Source of the DNA: an uncultured Hyphomicrobiales bacterium
GTDB lineage: Bacteria; Pseudomonadota; Alphaproteobacteria; Rhizobiales; Xanthobacteraceae
DNA: 8,881 nt
Direction: 5' to 3'
Assembly (NCBI GenBank): GCA_903891395.1
Contig: CAITEM010000343.1
Location: forward strand, 1-8,881
In this document: piece after piece, positions 1 to 5,128 of the stretch
Numbering within the stretch: the first letter of the stretch is position 1
Layout: every line of letters starts with the position of its first letter
The notes under the pieces: generated by a model
Seen by the model: the letters and a program-made list of their open reading frames with translations, nothing else
What the model was told of the DNA's origin: nothing
The model's database searches: none
Made by a program: the position numbers and the translations under genes

Positions 1-695
1 ACTTTGCTCTTGTCGGTTTCTTTACGACCCGCCACGTAATCGAACGCGGCCTTGCCCGGCACTTCATAATCCCAACGGCTCGGGATCTTCTGGATGCGCA
101 ACGCTTCGCCCTGACCGGGGCCGTCGATGGCGAGGGTGTTGTAGCCACGGCGGGCGAATTCGAGGCCGCAGAACAGCGAGCTCATTTCCTTGCAGTTATC
201 GAGGCCGTCGAACACCACGACCGTCGGTGCCGGACCGGTGACGCCCTGCGCCTTGACGAAATAGGCCGGCAGCGTCGTGTTCTCGTACGGCACGTCGACA
301 CGTTCGAAATCCGGGTAGCGGATCGGGAAGCCCTTGTTGAAGTACTTCAGCGCGTTGGCGTAGATCGACGACTTCAACTCGCCCGGATAAACCATGCGCT
401 CGCCGGTGTAGTAGTAATAGCCTGCACGCATGTAGTAGTCGCCGGCGGTGAGCTTGAAGCCTTTGGCTTCCGCTTCTTCGCCCAGTTTGGCGACGTGATC
501 GGCCATCGCGCACCATTCCTGGTACCACGCGTCCTTGTCGGTCGGATCGTTGCCGCGCTCGATCAGCTTGATGCCGATGCGCTCGATTTCGCCGATGGCG
601 ACGACGCCATAGGGCGCCATGCCCTTGGTCACCATGGTTGCGTTCGACCATGAAAAATTCTTGCCGAAGTGCGCGGTCCAGTTGTTGTTGGTCAT
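1..695 (-). CDS. Alpha/beta hydrolase, 2,6-dihydroxypseudooxynicotine hydrolase-like (C-terminus outside window)
   Basis: The first 231 codons of a cytoplasmic alpha/beta hydrolase are present, starting at the ATG at 695-693; the reading frame stays open to the left edge. A purine-rich GGAAAG lies 5-10 bases upstream of the ATG. Residues 1 to about 140 form a helical, Tyr-rich N-terminal region (DYYMRAGYYYYTGER, residues 86-100), as in the lid domain of the DUF1100/FrsA-like and 2,6-dihydroxypseudooxynicotine hydrolase group. The core begins near residue 157 (PTVVVFDGLDNCKE), with a second strand and turn at 186-197 (NTLAIDGPGQGE), a hallmark of this group. Asp166 sits where the nicotine-pathway enzyme is recalled to carry an active-site Glu. 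The Ser nucleophile, acid and His lie beyond the window. No signal peptide is seen. It follows binding protein A after a 78-base gap holding a hairpin. Family members cleave C-C or ester bonds; the substrate here is unknown. The family call is firm, the exact reaction is not. Confidence 0.82.
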   Translation of the reverse strand, partial: MTNNNWTAHFGKNFSWSNATMVTKGMAPYGVVAIGEIERIGIKLIERGNDPTDKDAWYQEWCAMADHVAKLGEEAEAKGFKLTAGDYYMRAGYYYYTGERMVYPGELKSSIYANALKYFNKGFPIRYPDFERVDVPYENTTLPAYFVKAQGVTGPAPTVVVFDGLDNCKEMSSLFCGLEFARRGYNTLAIDGPGQGEALRIQKIPSRWDYEVPGKAAFDYVAGRKETDKSK

Positions 696-725
696 AATGC
701 TTTCTTTCCAGGTCCAGTCGTGAAA

Positions 726-753
726 CAGGGCCGGCTCGTGCGAGCCAGCCCTG
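726..753 (-). terminator. Intercistronic hairpin, attenuator or 3'-end stabiliser
   Basis: Two 13-base arms (726-738 and 741-753) are complementary except for one C/T position, which becomes a G-U type pair in one RNA. Folding with a GTGC tetraloop gives about 12 pairs, mostly G-C. On the minus strand the hairpin lies about 20 bases after the stop codon of binding protein A and is followed by only TTT, not a long T-run. It is therefore a weak intrinsic terminator, an attenuator, or a structure protecting the 3' end of the binding-protein mRNA. Such hairpins often follow abundant solute-binding protein genes inside operons. No hairpin this strong was noticed in the other gaps except at 3164-3193. 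Confidence 0.5.
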
Positions 754-773
754 TGAATGTGTGCGGCGTGAAT

Positions 774-1739
774 TTATTGCGGCTCGATGCCGGCTTCCTT
801 GATCACCTTGGTCCAGCGCTCGAGGTCTTCAGCCAACATCTTGGCGAAGGCTTCCGAGGTGCCGCCGACAGGGTTCATACCCTGCTTCTCGAATTCAGCG
901 ACGACATCGGGCGCGGCAACGGCCTTGAGAACCGCTCCGCGCAACTTTGCGATCACCGGCTTCGGCGTGCCGGGTGTCGCCAGCAGACCGAAGTAGTTGT
1001 AGGCCTCGAAATCCTTGAAGCCGGACTCGATCATGGTCGGCACGTCGGGGAGCGCCGGCGAACGCTTGGCGCTGGTGACGGCGAGACCGAGGACGCCGCC
1101 ACTCTTCACCTGCGGCACCTGCACCGGCAGAGCGTCGAACATCGCGTCGATGTGGCCGCCGAGCAGGTCGGTCAGCGCATTGGCCGCGCCCTTGTACGGC
1201 ACGTTGATGATGGTCACGCCGGTGCGCAGGCGGAACAACTCGGCCGCCAGTGACAGCGAGCTTCCAGCGCCGCCGCCGGAGCCGAAGCTCAGTTTGCCCG
1301 GATTGGCTTTGCCGTAGGCGACCAGTTCGGCAACGGTCTTGACCGGTAGCGTCTTGCGCGCGGTGAGGATGAAGGGGCCTTCCGAGACTTCCGCAATCGC
1401 CTCGAGCTTGCGGATGTCGTAGGCGAAGTCCTTGCGCCCCGGCTGCGTCACCGTGGTGCTGGCCGAGATCATGAAGATGGTGTGGCCGTCCGGCTGCGCG
1501 TTGGTGACCTCGCGGTAGGCAGGCTCGAAGAACGCGCCGGTGCGGTTTTCGACCAGGACAGGGACGCCGAGATCGGCGGACATTTTCTGCGCGATGATGC
1601 GCGCGGTGACGTCGGTGGCGCCGCCGGCAGCGACGCCGACGATCATGCGGATGGGCTGGCTGCCGAAGTCCTGCGCGTAAGCCGGCGTCGCGGCGAATGC
1701 CAGCGCCGCGAGCGCGAATGCCTTTAGGTTGTATTTCAT
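774..1739 (-). CDS. Bug/TctC-family tripartite tricarboxylate transporter substrate-binding protein (A), divergent
   Basis: This is a 321-residue periplasmic binding protein of the Bug (TctC) family, which captures carboxylates for TctA/TctB-type TTT permeases. The chosen start is ATG 1739-1737: it gives a clean Sec signal peptide (MKYNLKAFALAALAFAATPAYA, cut after residue 22) and has GGTGGGGG just upstream. An in-frame ATG 16 codons earlier would bury the signal. Family landmarks are IRMIVGVAAGGATD (30-43), the VENRTG loop (63-68), NPGKLSFGSGG (146-156), INVPYKGAANALTDLLGG (178-195) and LPDVPTMIESG (230-240). It is unusual in lacking the common PGG (AAGG instead), the RPGAGG loop (RTGAFFEPA) and the His normally found in GxxxHLAGELF (SSLSLAAELF). 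These changes line the ligand cleft, so its ligand probably differs from those of the other two binding proteins here. No TctA or TctB is adjacent. Confidence 0.9.
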   Translation of the reverse strand: MKYNLKAFALAALAFAATPAYAQDFGSQPIRMIVGVAAGGATDVTARIIAQKMSADLGVPVLVENRTGAFFEPAYREVTNAQPDGHTIFMISASTTVTQPGRKDFAYDIRKLEAIAEVSEGPFILTARKTLPVKTVAELVAYGKANPGKLSFGSGGGAGSSLSLAAELFRLRTGVTIINVPYKGAANALTDLLGGHIDAMFDALPVQVPQVKSGGVLGLAVTSAKRSPALPDVPTMIESGFKDFEAYNYFGLLATPGTPKPVIAKLRGAVLKAVAAPDVVAEFEKQGMNPVGGTSEAFAKMLAEDLERWTKVIKEAGIEPQ

Positions 1740-1760
1740 CACGTCCCCCACCTTTAATTT

Positions 1761-1780
1761 CGCGTTGTAACGCGTTGTTG
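1761..1780. repeat. Tandem 10-bp repeat in the leader of binding protein A
   Basis: CGCGTTGTAA at 1761-1770 is followed directly by CGCGTTGTTG at 1771-1780, with eight of ten bases identical. The 10-base period matches one helical turn. The repeat lies between the putative -10 box at 1787-1792 and the ribosome binding site, in the expected 5' untranslated region. It could be a regulator site or chance. Confidence 0.4.
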
Positions 1781-1786
1781 CGGACA

Positions 1787-1815
1787 TCGCTACTGATCGC
1801 TCCGTAAGCGGTCAA
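1787..1815 (-). promoter_or_regulatory. Candidate sigma-70 promoter for binding protein A
   Basis: On the minus strand, TTGACC (1815-1810, five of six matches to TTGACA) is followed after 17 bases by TAGCGA (1792-1787), a poor -10 box. Transcription would begin near 1780, leaving a leader of about 40 bases before the ATG at 1739. Two TTGCACGG motifs lie just upstream, centred near -53 and -70, where an activator would bind. The 127-base gap after the amidase supports a separate promoter, but the weak -10 keeps this tentative. Confidence 0.35.
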
Positions 1816-1829
1816 TGGCATGGCCTGCA

Positions 1830-1854
1830 TTGCACGGTGCCGCGATTTGCACGG
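1830..1854 (-). promoter_or_regulatory. Paired TTGCACGG motifs (CCGTGCAA on the minus strand), possible regulator site
   Basis: TTGCACGG occurs exactly at 1830-1837 and 1847-1854, as direct repeats 17 bases apart, just upstream of the candidate -35 box of binding protein A. The same 8-mer recurs in the gap upstream of the amidase. Function is inferred only from position and recurrence. Confidence 0.35.
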
Positions 1855-1866
1855 CTTGCCTGCCTT

Positions 1867-3150
1867 CTAGGTAAGCCGCTGCTGCACCCAGCGCGATGCG
1901 GCAAAGAGCCCGCGGTCGTCGCGCCGCCGCGCAACCAGTTGCGCACCGACCGGCATGCCGTTGGGTCCCTTGAACACCGGCAAAGTGATCGACGGCACGT
2001 GCAGCACCGTCCAGTACTGGAACACCGGTACGCCGGCAAAGGCGTTCCAGCCGACAGGCGCTTCGCCGAGCGCCGCCGCGGTCAGCAGCACGTCGTAATC
2101 GCCGAACATGGCATCGACGCTCGCGCGGCAGCGTTCCGCGACCGCCTTCATTTCGTAATAAGTCTCGAGCGAGCAATCCAAGCCGTCTTTGATGCGGCCG
2201 TCGCGCAGCGTCTCGCTGATTTCGTTCCAGTGGTGTTCGATTTCCCACGTAAAAGTACGCGCGAATTCGAAGCTGGTGATCCAGCGGTGCACCCCGGTGA
2301 GGCGAGCGAAGTCCGGCGGCATCTCGACGTCGCCGACCTCGGCGCCGGCGCGCGCCAGCGTCTGCGCCGCGTCCTCGAGACTCTTGCGTGTCGAGGGTTC
2401 GACGGCATCCCAACTGGGCGTGCGGCAGAAGCCGATGCGTGGCGGCCGTGCCGGCGTCTCCACCGCGACGGGCGGCACGCCGAGCATCACGTCGCGATAG
2501 AGCGCCACATCCTCGACCGACCGCGCCAGGATGCCGAGCGTATCGACGGAGGCGGACGCTTCCATCACGCCATGCAGCCGCATGTCGCCGAAGGTCGGCC
2601 GGTAGCCGAGGATGCCGCAGAACGACGCCGGCCGCGTCGTCGAACCGGTGGTCTGCGTGCCGATCGCGATTGGCACCATGAAGTCCGCGACGGCAGCGGC
2701 CGAGCCGCTCGACGAGCCGCCCGGCGTTCGCGTCAGGTCATGGGGATTGCGCGTCGGGCCGGGATGCAGATTGGCGAACTCGGTCGTGACTGTCTTGCCG
2801 AGCAGAATGCCGCCGGATTTGCGCGACAGCGCGACGCAGGCCGCGTCGCGTTCCGGCTGCCGGCCGCGATGGATCGGCGTGCCCCATTCGGTCGGCATGT
2901 CGGCGGTGTCGATGATGTCCTTGACGCCGAACGGCACGCCGGCCAGCGGACCCGACGCGCCCTTGCGGTCCAGCATCTTCGCCGCGGCGATCACCTGATC
3001 GGCGGCACAATACGACCATGCGTGCACGTCCGGCTCACGTTCGGCGATCCGGTCGAGGCAGGCGCGGGTGACGTCCTCGCAGGACACGTTTCCCCGGTTG
3101 ACGGCCGCCGCGATATCGCTGGCGGTCCATTCATTCAGCGGTACGGGCAT
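1867..3150 (-). CDS. Amidase-signature family amidase
   Basis: This cytoplasmic enzyme of 427 residues, close to the usual length, hydrolyses a C-N amide bond to an acid and ammonia. The Ser-cisSer-Lys triad is readable: Lys77 in GVPFGVKDIIDT (71-82), cis-Ser146 in PGGSSSGSAAAVA (143-155), and the nucleophile Ser170 in IGTQTTGSTTRPASFCG (163-179). The 24-residue spacing between the two serines equals that in FAAH and GatA. Gly is replaced by Thr168 in the usual TGGS oxyanion loop. The C-terminal region (about 395-415) keeps the SITLPVF...GMPVGAQLVARR block. The ATG at 3150 is preceded by a poor ribosome binding site (GGTCTCCGATCC) and, 14 bases upstream, by a strong inverted repeat, so translation may be regulated. 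It sits between the LigI-like amidohydrolase (93-base gap) and binding protein A (127-base gap). It is not GatA, as gatB/gatC are absent and glutamyl-tRNA amidotransferase features are lacking. Substrate unknown. Confidence 0.92.
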   Translation of the reverse strand: MPVPLNEWTASDIAAAVNRGNVSCEDVTRACLDRIAEREPDVHAWSYCAADQVIAAAKMLDRKGASGPLAGVPFGVKDIIDTADMPTEWGTPIHRGRQPERDAACVALSRKSGGILLGKTVTTEFANLHPGPTRNPHDLTRTPGGSSSGSAAAVADFMVPIAIGTQTTGSTTRPASFCGILGYRPTFGDMRLHGVMEASASVDTLGILARSVEDVALYRDVMLGVPPVAVETPARPPRIGFCRTPSWDAVEPSTRKSLEDAAQTLARAGAEVGDVEMPPDFARLTGVHRWITSFEFARTFTWEIEHHWNEISETLRDGRIKDGLDCSLETYYEMKAVAERCRASVDAMFGDYDVLLTAAALGEAPVGWNAFAGVPVFQYWTVLHVPSITLPVFKGPNGMPVGAQLVARRRDDRGLFAASRWVQQRLT

Positions 3151-3163
3151 GGATCGGAGACCG

Positions 3164-3193
3164 AAGTTCAGGGCGGGGCGCGCCGCTGAACTT
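3164..3193 (-). promoter_or_regulatory. 8-bp perfect inverted repeat before the amidase start
   Basis: AAGTTCAG at 3164-3171 and CTGAACTT at 3186-3193 are perfect inverted copies separated by 14 GC-rich bases. The inner bases can add GGCG/CGCC pairs (3172-3175 with 3181-3184), giving about 12 pairs with one bulge. The structure ends 13 bases upstream of the amidase ATG. No T-run follows on the minus strand, so it is not an ordinary terminator. An operator or an RNA hairpin controlling access to the weak ribosome binding site are both possible. Confidence 0.45.
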
Positions 3194-3224
3194 GCACGGA
3201 ACTATTCTGCCGCGCAATGCACGG
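3192..3224 (-). promoter_or_regulatory. Second pair of WTGCACGG motifs, upstream of the amidase
   Basis: TTGCACGG at 3192-3199 and ATGCACGG at 3217-3224 are direct repeats 25 bases apart, in the same orientation as the pair at 1830-1854. The first abuts the 3164-3193 inverted repeat. Both pairs lie in minus-strand intergenic gaps. The recurrence suggests a shared regulator, but no clear -10/-35 pair was found here. Confidence 0.35.
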
Positions 3225-3243
3225 GTTACGCGAAGCTTGGCGT

Positions 3244-4122
3244 CTAGAAGCCGAAAAGACGCGCCGGATTGTCGACCAGGATGCGCTGGCGTTGTGCCGC
3301 GTCCGGCGCCCACACGGCCAGCGCATCGAGCAGATCGCCGTCGTTGGGCATCGGCTTGTATTGCATGACGTGCGGCCAGTCCGAACCCCAGATGACGCGG
3401 TCGGGCGCCGCCGCGATGGCGGCTTGCGCCATGTCGGTGACGTCCGGATAGGGGAAGCTGTCGTGGGTGCTCAACCGCGATGGGCCGGTCAGCTTCACCC
3501 AGAAATAACCGTCACGGAGCAACGCCAAAAATTCTTGATAGCCCGGATGGGTCAGGCCGCCCAAGGCGATTTTAGTGTAGCCGATATGGCCGACCGACAG
3601 CGGCACGCAGATTTTCTTCGCCAGCCCGCGCAAGTCCGGAAAGCTTTCGACGTGCACCAGCAATTCGATGTGGAATCCGAGATCGCGGATGCGCTCGGCA
3701 ATCCCGCTCAAGCCGTCGAGCGAACCGAACGGGTTGCCGCCTTTGTCGACGAGGTTGACGCGAATCCCGCGAATCCCGCCGTCCTTCAACCTCGCCAATT
3801 CTTTGTCGGTGATGTCGGCGCCGACGGTGGCGATGCCGCGCAGATTTTTCGGGTCGGTCGCGATGGCGTCAAGCACCGGATTGTTGTTGATGCCGTGCAC
3901 GCTCGCGGCGACCACGACCCCGCGCTGAATGCCGAGCGTCTTATGCATGACGCGAAGCTGGCCGATGGTGGAATCCGGCGGCGTGTACGAGCGCTCCTGC
4001 TGATAGCCGTAGCGCGCGGCCTCGAAGACGTGAGCATGGCAATCGGTCGCGCCCGGCGGCACCGCGAAGTGCGGCGCGTGTGGGTTGGCGTCCGGGGCGG
4101 GGCAAAACGGCGCTTCGTTCAT
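3244..4122 (-). CDS. Amidohydrolase-2 family protein, 2-pyrone-4,6-dicarboxylate lactonase (LigI)-like
   Basis: This is a 292-residue TIM-barrel hydrolase of the amidohydrolase-2 family (PF04909 type). Strand 1 carries DCHAHVF (27-33, His29 and His31). Further landmarks are YTPPDSTIGQLRVMHKTLGIQRGVVV (46-71), GIRGIRVN (116-123), LVHVES (155-160, His157), SVGHIGY (176-182, His179) and IWGSDWPH (244-251, Asp248). The YTPPD block, the VHGINNNPVLDAI segment and the paired arginines resemble LigI, which hydrolyses 2-pyrone-4,6-dicarboxylate in the protocatechuate 4,5-cleavage pathway and, unusually for the superfamily, needs no metal. LigI itself uses two N-terminal His, one His near 180 and an Asp near 248, all present here. 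Galactarolactone or other lactone hydrolases are alternatives. The ATG lies three bases after the stop codon of binding protein B, so the two are almost certainly co-translated. No signal peptide is seen; the protein is probably cytoplasmic. Confidence 0.88.
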   Translation of the reverse strand: MNEAPFCPAPDANPHAPHFAVPPGATDCHAHVFEAARYGYQQERSYTPPDSTIGQLRVMHKTLGIQRGVVVAASVHGINNNPVLDAIATDPKNLRGIATVGADITDKELARLKDGGIRGIRVNLVDKGGNPFGSLDGLSGIAERIRDLGFHIELLVHVESFPDLRGLAKKICVPLSVGHIGYTKIALGGLTHPGYQEFLALLRDGYFWVKLTGPSRLSTHDSFPYPDVTDMAQAAIAAAPDRVIWGSDWPHVMQYKPMPNDGDLLDALAVWAPDAAQRQRILVDNPARLFGF

Positions 4123-4125
4123 AAT

Positions 4126-5115
4126 TTATTCGGCCTTGATGTGTGCGTCCTGGATTACTTTTTTCCAGCCCGCGGTTTCGGTTTTGATGCGTTCGGCCAT
4201 TTCCGCCGACGTGCTGGGAATGGGCGCCAGCCCTTCGCGGTCCAGCGTCTTGATGACCTCGGGATCGGCGAGCGCCTTCACCAGTTCTTTCTGTAACGTC
4301 GCGACGACCGTGTCCGACACGCCGGCGGGCGCCAGCAGGCCGTACCAGCTCGTTACGTTGAAACCAGGCAGGCCGGTTTCGTCGAGCGTCGGTATCTCGG
4401 GCAGTTGCGGCGACCGCTTCAGCGACGCGACGGCCAAAGGCCGCAGCAGGCCGGCCTGAATGTTTGGCAGCGTCGAGGCGATCGAGCCGAAGTAATATTG
4501 CGCGTCGCCGGCCAGCACGGCGAGCACCGCAGGCCCGCCGCCTTTGTAGGGAATGTGCACGGTGTCGATGCCGGTGCGCGACGCAAACAGCGCACCCGCC
4601 ATATGCAGCGGGCTGCCCACGCCGGCCGAGGCATAATTTAGCGTGCCGGGATGCGCCTTGGCGTAATCGATCAAGTCCCCGGCGGATTTCGCGGGTAGTT
4701 TCGGGTTGGTCACAAGCACATAGCTGCCCTCGGCGAGCAGGCTGATCGGCGTCAGGTCTTTCTGAATGTCGACGGTGCTATCGGGATAGAGCGATGGGTT
4801 GACCGTCAGCGTGCCGTTGAAGCCCATCAGCAGCGTGTAGCCGTCGTTGGCCGATTTCGCCACGATCGCGGTGGCGAGATTGCCGGCGGCGCCCGGCCGG
4901 TTGTCGATGACGATGTTTTGGCCGAGGTCGTCCGACATTTTCTTGCCGAGGATGCGCGACACCGCGTCGGTGCCGCCGCCCGGCGGGAACGGCAGGATCA
5001 GATGGATATAGCGTGTCGGATAATCCGCCGCGGCGGCGCCTGTCGCATAGGCGGACGCCACGATGCCCAGCGCCAGGGCCTGGCGGCGCGTCATGTCGAA
5101 AGGCGAGGCACTCAC
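4126..5115 (-). CDS. Bug/TctC-family tripartite tricarboxylate transporter substrate-binding protein (B), Tat-type signal
   Basis: This 329-residue periplasmic carboxylate-binding protein has all the standard Bug landmarks: LPFPPGGGTD (41-50), IDNRPGAAGN (70-79), YASAGVGSPLHMAGALF (161-177, His171), VHIPYKGGGPAVLAVLAGD and LPEIPTLDETGLPGF. It is the most canonical of the three here. The start is one of two consecutive GTG codons (5118-5116 or 5115-5113). The second is preferred because AAGGAG (5127-5122) then has a six-base spacer. The N-terminus carries MTRRQALALG (8-17), a twin-arginine motif before a hydrophobic stretch, cut near residue 29-30, so export by Tat is likely whereas the other two look Sec-dependent. 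The ribosome binding site overlaps the stop codon of the upstream MmgE/PrpD gene (TAAGGAG), and the LigI-like gene follows after three bases. The operon context suggests it delivers the substrate handled by those enzymes. Confidence 0.93.
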   Translation of the reverse strand: MSASPFDMTRRQALALGIVASAYATGAAAADYPTRYIHLILPFPPGGGTDAVSRILGKKMSDDLGQNIVIDNRPGAAGNLATAIVAKSANDGYTLLMGFNGTLTVNPSLYPDSTVDIQKDLTPISLLAEGSYVLVTNPKLPAKSAGDLIDYAKAHPGTLNYASAGVGSPLHMAGALFASRTGIDTVHIPYKGGGPAVLAVLAGDAQYYFGSIASTLPNIQAGLLRPLAVASLKRSPQLPEIPTLDETGLPGFNVTSWYGLLAPAGVSDTVVATLQKELVKALADPEVIKTLDREGLAPIPSTSAEMAERIKTETAGWKKVIQDAHIKAE

Positions 5116-5118
5116 CAC

Positions 5119-5128
5119 GATCTCCTTA
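5119..5128 (-). promoter_or_regulatory. Ribosome binding site overlapping a stop codon (TAAGGAG)
   Basis: The stop codon of the MmgE/PrpD gene (5128-5126) shares its last two bases with the AAGGAG (5127-5122) serving binding protein B. The next bases are ATC, GTG, GTG. The spacing is three bases to the first GTG and six to the second, favouring the second as start. The arrangement implies translational coupling. Confidence 0.6.

Noticed and set aside
196..651. Minus-strand frame of 151 codons inside the alpha/beta hydrolase
   Set aside because: It is an out-of-frame shadow. The frame starting at 695 gives coherent alpha/beta hydrolase motifs to the window edge.
1837..3189. Plus-strand open frame of 450 codons opposite the amidase
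   Set aside because: Same antisense effect: low-complexity Arg/Ala composition, no motifs, while the amidase triad is intact on the minus strand.
3151..3243. Intrinsic terminator after the LigI-like gene
   Set aside because: The only strong stem (3164-3193) lies next to the amidase start, not the preceding stop, and has no T-run.
3217..4296. Plus-strand open frame of 359 codons opposite the LigI-like gene
   Set aside because: No motifs; it crosses two real genes on the other strand.
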